From the NCBI GenBank assembly GCA_022705325.1, contig JAKJER010000007.1, positions 1 through 64,000 of the forward strand: a DNA stretch of 64,000 nt. The letters are read 5' to 3'. The position numbers and the translations under genes were made by a program. Source of the stretch: Planctomycetota bacterium. GTDB taxonomy: Bacteria > Planctomycetota > Phycisphaerae > SM23-33. Shown in pieces: positions 44,901 to 51,274 of this stretch; position 1 is the stretch's first letter; every line of letters starts with the position of its first letter. The notes under the pieces are model-generated. The model searched no databases, was not told the DNA's origin, and was given only the letters and a program-made list of their open reading frames with translations.

Positions 44901-46412
44901 TTTTCGCCGCCCCTGCTGGTCGGCCAGGCGATACTCGAAGCCCTGCTCCTGGCCGTTGACGGTGAGCTTGTAGATGGTCCAGCCCAGGCGGTCGCCGGGC
45001 AGGAGGAAGTCGAGGTCGAAGCTCTCGCGTCCCAGGGCGGTCACCAGGAAGCGCCCCTCCAGCGTGAGTTGCTTGGGAGTGACGTGGAGGGTCTGTCGGT
45101 CTTCGCTGAATCGCCGCAGCGTCACGTCGCTGAGTTCCAGGGCCACCGACCAGTGGTTGCCCCAGTGGTAGTAGATCCGCCCGCCGCCGGCGGAGAGCCC
45201 ATCGACGGTCGACGCGGCTGTGCGGTCCTCGCGCCGGGCGTTGGCAAGCTTCTCGCCGCGGACCAGGAGCTGGTTGCCCGTGTCCACCACGAGGTAGCCG
45301 CGCTGGAAGGCCGCCCCGACGAGATTCACCCTGGGGCTGGTCCAGGTGGACTGGCCCGCCCTGGGCGCCAGGGCGTGGATGTGCAGCGACTGGCTGCCTC
45401 GGGCGGCCTGGCGGAGGCGGACGCTGAGAATCTGTCGCTGGTCGCCGTCGGCGCGGATGGACCAGCGGATGAGGTTGGGGCAGGTGACGTCCAGGACGGT
45501 CCACGCGGGGTCAAGGGCGAACTCCAACTCGGCTGCCCCGCGACGCAACACCTGGGCGGTGTACAGGCAACGGAGGCTCTGGTGGGCGGGGGCCAGCTCC
45601 ACGTGCGTCACCGACTCGCCCAGCAGGATCGCGCGCAGGTCTTCCTGTCGCCCGTTGCCCGTCAGGGCCACCGAGAGCGTCTCGTGTCCTCCGAGGGTGA
45701 GCTTGACGCTGGTGCGGTCCGAGCCGCGGTGGTACACGCATTTCGAGGTGGGCACGGTGGCGTGGACCGACAGGTCGCCCGGGGCCGACAGCGCCATCGA
45801 GCCGGCCACCGAAGAGGGCAGGGTGATGGTGAACTGCATGCCCCCGCCGCTCATCTCTCGCAGCAGGGCGGAGGCCGTCAACTGCACCCGGTGAACGCCC
45901 CGCTTGGCCACCATGAGCACGAGTTGATTGCGGTCGTAGCCCAGCGGCGCAGGCTTGCCGTCCAACAGAATCTGCGTGACCGACAATTGGGCCAGCTTGA
46001 GCGGGACGGCCACCGGGAGGTCGCTCAGCGACAGCACGTTCAAGTCGCCGGTCAGGCTGAGGCGGTCGCCGCTGACCGACGCCTTGTACGTGGCCCCGGT
46101 GACCTGCCCCAGCGGGATGGACTGGTCCACCTGGCGGGCCTGGGCGGCGGCCAGCAGCTTCTCGAAGGCGGCGCGCTCCATCAGCACGTTCTTGGCGGCT
46201 GGGTCCACCACCGAGGCGAGGTCCTGGTAGGGGACGTAGATGCGGCTGGGGGCCGCCGTAGTCTCGTCGGCGCCGGCAGGCGCAAGGGGCACGGCGAGGG
46301 CCAGCAGCGCCAGTGCGCTTGCGATCCGCCTGGCGGCTCGTGAGACGCGCAGCGAACCTGGATCACCGAAGTGACGAGTCCGAGGCCGGAGGATGGCGTC
46401 GTGGCGAGTCAT
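38991..46412 (-). CDS. Giant exported membrane protein, two fused units
   Basis: 2473 residues in one uninterrupted frame; GGAAGGAT lies upstream of ATG 46412. Residues 1-50: signal peptide (ASALALLALAVPLAPAGA). Residues about 57-1090: beta-rich exported region opening with SRIYVPYQDLASVV. Residues about 1095-1190: three or four transmembrane helices (LTWLGLGTAIMLIWGLIL, LIFLSLLLSSLLALWVPVG, VPMLVYLLNGAFYGALLLI). Then LLLAAMLALTFSAARA, like an internal signal peptide, starts a second unit at about 1210 with VIVPYEGDVSK and IVPYARFVQLWNRV. About 2180-2420: Gln-rich helical and Pro-rich stretches. The C terminus is one helix (YATAAILALIVLVYLSRYIW). Both halves resemble the 1132-residue protein encoded upstream. 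No catalytic motif recognised. Confidence 0.85.
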   Translation of the reverse strand: MTRHDAILRPRTRHFGDPGSLRVSRAARRIASALALLALAVPLAPAGADETTAAPSRIYVPYQDLASVVDPAAKNVLMERAAFEKLLAAAQARQVDQSIPLGQVTGATYKASVSGDRLSLTGDLNVLSLSDLPVAVPLKLAQLSVTQILLDGKPAPLGYDRNQLVLMVAKRGVHRVQLTASALLREMSGGGMQFTITLPSSVAGSMALSAPGDLSVHATVPTSKCVYHRGSDRTSVKLTLGGHETLSVALTGNGRQEDLRAILLGESVTHVELAPAHQSLRCLYTAQVLRRGAAELEFALDPAWTVLDVTCPNLIRWSIRADGDQRQILSVRLRQAARGSQSLHIHALAPRAGQSTWTSPRVNLVGAAFQRGYLVVDTGNQLLVRGEKLANARREDRTAASTVDGLSAGGGRIYYHWGNHWSVALELSDVTLRRFSEDRQTLHVTPKQLTLEGRFLVTALGRESFDLDFLLPGDRLGWTIYKLTVNGQEQGFEYRLADQQGRRKLTIELARPIPSEASAEVLLTLRAVAPWEFDDKSQVEQLAVGLIHPLLDSVSGVVAVTTQDESAGPAGAQDLDADVAKAPPALKAVNVGRMASLGLGATVQTAYTYDQPVDGHLELKVQRRLPRMTAQAVGLVNVRPTSLAGTWTITYDVSQARTQTLHVLADKSLGPQIDLSVPGQRLSGRRIVDKPSLPVPAGYDLWQLDLDAHVFGAVQVRAAYERALPGPAFDVPLVRPYAAQSSEVLAVEASEELAVTVSGKCAGEIDTVDLPALPVTPTRLLAAMRLEAPTTARGASACVHLQTQKHNPYAIPPAVAAKAEFTTYLGADGAQRTEAVFHIANAALQFITLRLPPDAQLWSTSIAGETVKPKRDDAGNFLLTLPRSDTPLPVRVVYFCVPPKTEEGMVRLGGLSLRDRDGRGGREVKINFLQWKVIPPPGLRVVKQKQRGHLIYIERPDPAFVTLAQTLEVASAKTAYLDALQDQVAPDVSTVGGRRTHRAAGEDEGILNKEDKAKVPQTTAEEAAPKPGIQPPPGPGRKPVGKDELNIDTMVEGWHTLPVDLVPTPEGGPALFTDSLGPADLSVGLSSPTEDLTWLGLGTAIMLIWGLILRRSRLWVRFNLIFLSLLLSSLLALWVPVGWPTAVPMLVYLLNGAFYGALLLIPLYVVMGLARRVWRPAASPRPAAAAAGLLLAAMLALTFSAARAADPKTPSPRMDPEIQQAIRREAQLLQAATQPVIVPYEGDVSKAEQADKVIVPYARFVQLWNRVHPDEPLDMPAPAGGIALADVRYAATVSEREMAIVLTAQVQTYGSSYVTLPMPLSGLAVTEATFDGKPAALQVGPKGMILTLEGGRTGTLKLVGAATPKYVGRRGSITLTLPPLPGGVMTVLLGQEDMVLDAHGIEGGLDRRKVNNGVEWTFGLGRNRRLSLTWAPKAGGGTADRTLAATGSHDVYFFHWAQVGVSKFTFTFSAADYDRFTLLVPHGTTLTDLAGANLRDYRSVGRQNIDGQQFDLIEARLHRPAVRKYELTARWMGDLPPLDKPVALPLVQAGDVARESGTVTLHAAGGMSVKVPQVMGGRKSSTANFSPLTAAGLTQMVAQYYWPYRPFSLQVQVARQSVQPVVRLDQLVRVGTRQVQLLVQARLSSPQGQIFSARFSLPDGYELLSAVGPAVEDHYVQPAPEGRRLQVNFREGVDRTDVALVLVRRFDKLDRLDVPHLTALEESGKPIEQRGRLAVQVQSSLTAHTIASENLKPIVPNAASDWLEEGQVEAVRFAYQYETPKISLALQVARQETKVRAEVFAGLSLSHTEAAYAYRLRYTIEGSPVDRVRFSLPARYAPLVTVTSNALRSVSRTVDKDRCTWTVSLLNEVISELDVMVNFSLPVDAETTSLEIPTVVTDSSAGYTAIVAVQNFSSHELTLAEHNRLSELPADEQLKLLSSQVRQSLQYVMKSLRSDWSMKLKLIPAKAASRIQVVIDLLAMTTVIDRSGHLRHEARLELQNRSEQFLRVRLMARTPRGQVVSLPLWSAEVAGQPVRPVQPADSSSGDVLVPLVKTSPGGLPYEVRLYFAGRGVPTLGAVTRIQPPVLLVTAEDPHNSSKPRPIPVIRTTWSLLLPSGYTYVQRGGNMTPASEQAELMSLAIDARLDQLQRLRQGYAESAVSSRSRKIAEKNWMAFNAQVTEEIRQAENYLKGNRYRISGSTYENLSKKLADQANSQYGLLGQWDQDQQDQSERQKGDVTSFLNTSGQNPGVSEMQRNQALNTLPNFVTGAARAQQENLEKEIDSLQKSTATQPARTVRPGDLLVEDESTQKGDILRELEGEKNRQLAKRQEEVRQQIDQLSGPNRLNRFYNQPTPQQGQAAQPQPGRGDQMPQAEQPKPGGAKATPPPPPDPFQPRGERAAQVYVPHARYSLSLELPQGQARQDFVHPSGDASLVLYAIRDDLVRSAYATAAILALIVLVYLSRYIWRHVRHAA

Positions 46413-46427
46413 GTGCCGATCCTTCCG

Positions 46428-49400
46428 TTACGTGGACTTCCCGTTTGGCGCCGGCGGCGGGGCGGGCGCTGCTGGGACGGGGGCTGGCTTGGCGACCGCG
46501 CTGCGACGGCGACGCCAGAATACCACGAACAGCCAGTGCGTCAGCCACAGCAGCACCACCACCAGGACGGGCAATCTCATGACGTTGAGAATCTGCTCGA
46601 TCAGCAGGGGCATCCACAGGCTCACCAGCCCGCCGGCGAGGATGAATCCCAGCACCAGCAGGCAACGGTGATAGAGGCGCAGGCGGGTCATGGCCGCCCC
46701 GACGGCCACCAGGATCAGCCAGACCAGCCCGGTGAACAGTTCCTTGCCCATCATCCAGAGCGACAGCTCGCCGGGGCTCCCCTGGCGGACGAAATCCCAC
46801 TTGTCTCCCTGGGGGACGAGCTTGAACTCGACCACCTTCTGCGGGACCGGCGTGGGCGAATCGCCCTGCGACACCTTCGACAGGCGGGCCAGCAGGTCTT
46901 CCGCGCCGTGCGTCAGACGCGAGAAGGTCGGATCGTACCGGAGCACGTGGGCCTCGTGGCTCAGCCAGACCCGCCAGAGCGTCTGCTGGACGGGCACGTT
47001 GCCCAGCAGCTTGGGCGCCGGCAGGCTCAGGGGCGAGACCTTCTTGACCTCGTAGGAAACCTCCAGCACGATGGTGGCCACCGCGCCGGCCGAAGGGGGC
47101 AGGCGGACGATCCGCAGGTTGGGTTCGCTGCCGGGCTCGACCGGGGCATCGGTGCCGTTGAGCAGCAACGAGTAGATCTGGGCGCCTTCAGGCAACTGGA
47201 GGGGCAGCCGCTCGCCTCGCCGCGTCCGCAGCAGGTAGGACGCGTGGGTCTTGAGCGTTCCGTCGCGCGTCAACACCTGCTCGACGACGGCGGCCGCGGC
47301 GATGGTGGGGAAGACCGATGCCTCTTTCTGCGCCAGCACGGGGAGCTGGAGCGAGTAGGGCGGCCTGGAGCAGCGGAAGCACAACGAGGCGGCTGGGCGG
47401 TGAGCGGCCAAGGGCAGGTCCTGCGGGCTGGCCGGCTCCAGCCCCTGCATCTTGGGCTTCAGGATGACCAGCGTGTCGGCCTTGGCGACGGCGATGTAGG
47501 CGGACTGGTTGGAGAGCTTTCCGCAGGCCAGCAACGGTTCGACCGGGACGTCGATGGCGATCTTGCTGCCGACGTCGGCCGGCTGGAAGGGCAGGCGGGC
47601 GCGGACCACCAGGTCGTATCGCCCCATGCGCGGGGACTGAAGGACGATCTTGTAGTAGGCGAACTTGGACGGGTCGTCCTCCGCCCCGGCGGGGGCGGAA
47701 GCGGCCGGCTGGGTGGCCGGAGCGACCGTCGAAGGGGCGACCTGGGCGTCGGGGGGCGGGGCGTCCAGGCGAGGCTTCTCCTTGATGTCGGCGCCTTCGA
47801 TCTCCACGCCCGCCTCGGCCAGCGCCAGCGGCACCTGGAGATAGAAGGTGTCGACCGGGGCGTAGTCGACCTGGTACTGGACGACGGCCTCGTGGTCAAC
47901 CGACCCGCTCTGGATGTTGACCATGCGGTGGACGACAGCCGACACCTGCGCGGGCTTGAGGGCGATCTTGAAGCTTGCGCCGGCAGGTTTAGCGCGGTCG
48001 ATGGACTGGAAGCTGAAGGCCATGGCGGGGATCATGCCTGCGAGCGTGGGCACGTCCTGTGCCCGCCCCAGCGGCAGGGAGGCGAGCTGGCGGAGCGAGG
48101 CGATCTCAGCCCGCAGGCGAGGGGCCAGCAGGAGCACGAGCTGCCCGCTGTAGAGTTGCAGGTTGGCCGGGTCGGCCAGCGGCAGGACGAAATCGACCTC
48201 GGCATCGGCGGCGGGCCGGCTGGCGCGCAGGGCCACGCTGAGGTCCAGCGGTCCGGTCACCTCGCGCCGCAGCAGCACCGTCAGCGTCCGCTCTTCGCCC
48301 GTGCCGGCGACCTGGAAGTCATCGACCACGCCGGCGGGTCCAGCCGACATGACCTGCCAGGGCTCGGGCAGGCGCATCTTGAGCTCGAACAGCCCGGCCC
48401 GCTCGATGGTGTAGTGAAGGCGTCCCAGCAGGTCGAGGCGGTCGCTGTCGACGGCTAGCGCCCACTGCTGGTCGAGCGTGACCCGCGGCAGGACCGTGCC
48501 GATGTCCAGCGTGGCGCCGTAATCGGCGGTGATGAACCGGTAGGCCGTCACGCCCGGGGCGTCGTGGAGGGCCTCGGGCAGGCGCCCGGTGTCCACGCGG
48601 GCGAGGTTCTTGACACCCTTGACTTCGACGCTTCGCCGGCTGGTGTGGCTGATGGCCACCAGCCCCGTGCGGCGCAGGACCTGGCGAGTGAGTACCGGCG
48701 CCAGGGGGATCTGCACCTGCGGCTCTTTGAGGAACCGCTCCGTTTTGACCGTCAGTTCGTAGCGGTCCTTGGCCGGGCTGAACAGCTTGACCGTCAGGAC
48801 CTGGGGCTTGTTGAGATCCTCGCTGGGCGAGTCGATGTCCCAGCGGGAGATGTCGGCCCCGTCGACGCTGGTCACGCGGAACCCGCCCGGGAGCTGGAGG
48901 GTGAAGCTCTCCACGCCGCGGCGGCGGATGTCGTAGGTGAAACGGACGTCGTGGCTGATCAGGGCCTCGCTGACGACGATCTGCTGAAGTTGCTCGGCGA
49001 TGACGACAGCCTCCAACTCGGCGGCTGCCTGGGTCTTGGGCTTCCACGAGAGCTGCACCGCGTCGGCCGAGCCCAGGAACGCCTGGAGCCTCGTGGCCTT
49101 TCGGTCGGCGACGGTGAGTTGGTTGGTGGTGGCCGCCAGCATGGGCGTCACGTCCACCTTCATGTTCTCTTCGGGAATCAGCAGGTCCAGCGTGCTGATG
49201 GCGGCCGAGGGGATGCGAAAGCTCAGGACGTTGAGCCCGGGGCGGCTGACGAGCTGGCTGACGAATTCGATCTTGAGTACCCGCCTGCCCTTGCCGCGGG
49301 TGATGAGGAGGTACTGCCCGTCGACCACGCGGAGCAGGGGCTGGAGCTTGACGTCGGCGGGCTCGGTGAAGGCGGCGGAGATGATGGCGACCTCGCCCGA

Positions 49401-49826
49401 CGGGTCGTCGGGGGCTTTCTTCTTCTTCAGGGCGTCGCTGAGAGAGCTGACCAGGCCCAGAGGCACCTGGACCCAGTTGTCCGAGAGAATGTCGACGGTC
49501 AATTCGAGTTGGATGGTCGCCAACTCACCGTCCACCTGTCCGCTGAAGCGGGCGGTGCTGATGAGGTAGGGTGTGGGAGCGGCCTCGACGGCGGCGGGCT
49601 GGCCCTGGGCGGCCTTCCACAGCCTCTCGAACTCACTGTAGGGCAGGAAGATGCCCTGCTTCTCGGCCTCCATGACGCCCTTGAGCTTGTCGTAGGGGAC
49701 GTACACCCGCGACGGGGCGGAGGGCGGAGGTGGAGAGGGAGGGTTGGGCTGGGCCCACGCGGGCAGGGCGCACATGCCCGCCCAGATCGCAATCCAGACC
49801 GGCAGCACGCGAGAGACTCTGTTCAT
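46428..49826 (-). CDS. Large exported protein, single-unit paralogue of the giant
   Basis: 1132 residues from ATG 49826. Signal peptide VLPVWIAIWAGMCALPAWA, a Pro-rich stretch, then the shared opening SRVYVPYDKLKGVM...IFLPYSEFERLWKAA, the same pattern as both halves of the next gene. A long beta-rich region follows (TPYLISTARFSGQVDGELAT and onward). An Ala/Pro/Thr linker lies near residue 710. At about residues 1020-1105 there are three or four transmembrane helices (LVWLILVAVGAAM, LLVLGFILAGGLVSLWM, LPVLVVVLLWLTHWLFVVFW), and the protein ends in a Pro/Ala tail. Its stop is 15 bases before the start of the giant. Function unknown; the bulk is predicted to be periplasmic. Confidence 0.85.
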   Translation of the reverse strand: MNRVSRVLPVWIAIWAGMCALPAWAQPNPPSPPPPSAPSRVYVPYDKLKGVMEAEKQGIFLPYSEFERLWKAAQGQPAAVEAAPTPYLISTARFSGQVDGELATIQLELTVDILSDNWVQVPLGLVSSLSDALKKKKAPDDPSGEVAIISAAFTEPADVKLQPLLRVVDGQYLLITRGKGRRVLKIEFVSQLVSRPGLNVLSFRIPSAAISTLDLLIPEENMKVDVTPMLAATTNQLTVADRKATRLQAFLGSADAVQLSWKPKTQAAAELEAVVIAEQLQQIVVSEALISHDVRFTYDIRRRGVESFTLQLPGGFRVTSVDGADISRWDIDSPSEDLNKPQVLTVKLFSPAKDRYELTVKTERFLKEPQVQIPLAPVLTRQVLRRTGLVAISHTSRRSVEVKGVKNLARVDTGRLPEALHDAPGVTAYRFITADYGATLDIGTVLPRVTLDQQWALAVDSDRLDLLGRLHYTIERAGLFELKMRLPEPWQVMSAGPAGVVDDFQVAGTGEERTLTVLLRREVTGPLDLSVALRASRPAADAEVDFVLPLADPANLQLYSGQLVLLLAPRLRAEIASLRQLASLPLGRAQDVPTLAGMIPAMAFSFQSIDRAKPAGASFKIALKPAQVSAVVHRMVNIQSGSVDHEAVVQYQVDYAPVDTFYLQVPLALAEAGVEIEGADIKEKPRLDAPPPDAQVAPSTVAPATQPAASAPAGAEDDPSKFAYYKIVLQSPRMGRYDLVVRARLPFQPADVGSKIAIDVPVEPLLACGKLSNQSAYIAVAKADTLVILKPKMQGLEPASPQDLPLAAHRPAASLCFRCSRPPYSLQLPVLAQKEASVFPTIAAAAVVEQVLTRDGTLKTHASYLLRTRRGERLPLQLPEGAQIYSLLLNGTDAPVEPGSEPNLRIVRLPPSAGAVATIVLEVSYEVKKVSPLSLPAPKLLGNVPVQQTLWRVWLSHEAHVLRYDPTFSRLTHGAEDLLARLSKVSQGDSPTPVPQKVVEFKLVPQGDKWDFVRQGSPGELSLWMMGKELFTGLVWLILVAVGAAMTRLRLYHRCLLVLGFILAGGLVSLWMPLLIEQILNVMRLPVLVVVLLWLTHWLFVVFWRRRRSAVAKPAPVPAAPAPPPAPNGKST

Positions 49827-49959
49827 GATGCGGTCTCCATCTTCACTCAATGGACTGATCTTACAGGATATCGGACGCGGGAGGAACAGAAATGGACTGC
49901 GGATTTGGCAGTTCGTTCCGTGAAATCCAATAAGGTCTCGACCGACGGCGAAGGCGCCG

Positions 49960-50367
49960 CTACTTCAAGGCCTTGATTTCGGGTGGGGTGAGGTCGAGGC
50001 CCTTGGCGGCGGCCTCCTCGACGACCTTGGGATCGCAGTAGGGGCAGCCGGCGTCGGGGAGCAGGTGCAGGACGAACCGCTTGCCGCAGGCGGGGCAGGG
50101 CGGGGCGGGGAAGGCCCAGCCCTTGTCGCATCGCGGGCACAGGACAATGGAGTCGCTGTAAGCGCCCTGGGGCACGCGCCACTTGCCCGGCTGCTTGAGT
50201 TCAGAGACGTCGAAGACGGCTTTGCAGTCGCGGCACCAATAGGGGTAGTGGACCTCCAGCGGGCGAGAGTCGGCGCCGCCGGAGAGCGTCCAGTACAACC
50301 CGCCGCCGATCAGCACGACGGCGAGGGCGATGGCCACGGGCGTGGAGATCTTGGCGTCGAGGTTCAT
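49960..50367 (-). CDS. Membrane-anchored zinc-ribbon protein
   Basis: 135 residues from ATG 50367, whose ATG overlaps the stop of the pseudopilin gene (ATGA). There is one N-terminal helix (VAIALAVVLIGGGLYWTL), then four Cys pairs: WCRDC, LCPRC, PCPAC and GCPYC, consistent with two zinc ribbons. The C terminus (AAKGLDLTPPEIKALK) is helical. Tight coupling to the pseudopilin and position before the two large proteins suggest a part in the same envelope system. No specific family recognised. Confidence 0.8.
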   Translation of the reverse strand: MNLDAKISTPVAIALAVVLIGGGLYWTLSGGADSRPLEVHYPYWCRDCKAVFDVSELKQPGKWRVPQGAYSDSIVLCPRCDKGWAFPAPPCPACGKRFVLHLLPDAGCPYCDPKVVEEAAAKGLDLTPPEIKALK

Positions 50368-51149
50368 TGCTTGGCTTTCAGTGCCAGGAGTTGGGCGTCG
50401 GTCAGCTCCCCCACGTCTTCCTGGTACCAGTAGTTGAACCGGGCCGCCGGGTTCCAGGAGTGGAAGAAGAACATCTTCTCGAAATCCGTCCAACGGGTCG
50501 AGCCGTCGCAGTACACGGCGTTGCCGCCCTCGGGCCAGGGGTTGCCGAAGCGGTGGGGCGGCATGAACTCGTAGGCGGACGGGCGCCCGCCGCCCCAGAC
50601 GTTGTCGATCTTCATGGTGCAGTCGGCGGCCAGGGCCCAACGGGCGTCGGCCGAGCTGAGGAAGACCGGACTGCGCGACTTGAACGTGCCTTGCGGATTG
50701 GTCCAGTGCTTGATCCCGCCGAAATACTGGTAGCCGAGGCATTTCTGGAAAATGATCCACGAGCCGTCGTCATTCGCGTCGTCGCGGTAGCAGCCGGGCC
50801 GGTCCGGGCATTCGAAGGCGTCTTTGCAGAGCCCGAACTTGGCGGCGGCGCCCACCCAGTCAGTCATGGCATACGGGTCGGTCGAGCCGTCCACCGCGTA
50901 ATCCAGGCAGACCTGGACCCGTCCCTCCATCCCACTGCCGCTGCGCCGGGCGAAGAATACGCAGTCGCGATATTCAGAGGCATACTGGGCGACGCCCCTT
51001 CCGAAATTGCTCAGCCGGCTGGCGCAAACGGCCCGCCTGGTCAGGTGCTTGGCCCGCTGCAGCGTGGGGGCCAGCATGCTCAGCAGCAGGGCGATGATCG
51101 CGATGACCACCAACAACTCCACCAATGTGAATGCCCGTCTCCAATTCAT
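50364..51149 (-). CDS. Pseudopilin-like protein heading the large-protein operon
   Basis: 261 residues. MNWRRA then FTLVELLVVIAIIALLLSMLAP: a very short, basic leader with cleavage after Ala, or non-canonically placed since Gly is missing. The body has many Cys (AVCASR, DCVFF, VCLDY, ECPDRPGC) and the late element GNAVYCDGSTRWTDFEKMFFF, which resembles the DG box of related proteins. The C terminus (EDVGELTDAQLLALKAKQ) is charged. First gene of a probable five-gene minus-strand operon with the zinc ribbon, the two large proteins and rsmE. Confidence 0.85.
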   Translation of the reverse strand: MNWRRAFTLVELLVVIAIIALLLSMLAPTLQRAKHLTRRAVCASRLSNFGRGVAQYASEYRDCVFFARRSGSGMEGRVQVCLDYAVDGSTDPYAMTDWVGAAAKFGLCKDAFECPDRPGCYRDDANDDGSWIIFQKCLGYQYFGGIKHWTNPQGTFKSRSPVFLSSADARWALAADCTMKIDNVWGGGRPSAYEFMPPHRFGNPWPEGGNAVYCDGSTRWTDFEKMFFFHSWNPAARFNYWYQEDVGELTDAQLLALKAKQ

Positions 51150-51274
51150 CCGAATTCGCTTCCTTGGCCTGTCGAGGTGTACGTTGACTCCTAGTGACTA
51201 CGCACACAGGGCGTCTTAACGGCATTGTAGCCGGGAAGCCCCGCATTGAGAAGCCGATTCCGCCTCGTCATGGG

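Noticed and set aside
43566..46343. 925-residue plus-strand frame inside the giant gene
   Set aside because: Antisense to a frame with clear signal peptide, transmembrane helices and paralogue; the plus-strand product is low-complexity Gly/Arg/Gln-rich with no motif.
38991..46412. Two genes joined by a frameshift or missed stop
   Set aside because: The frame is open with uniform composition across the middle; the helices and internal signal-like segment look like a true fusion. Raw-read support would settle it.
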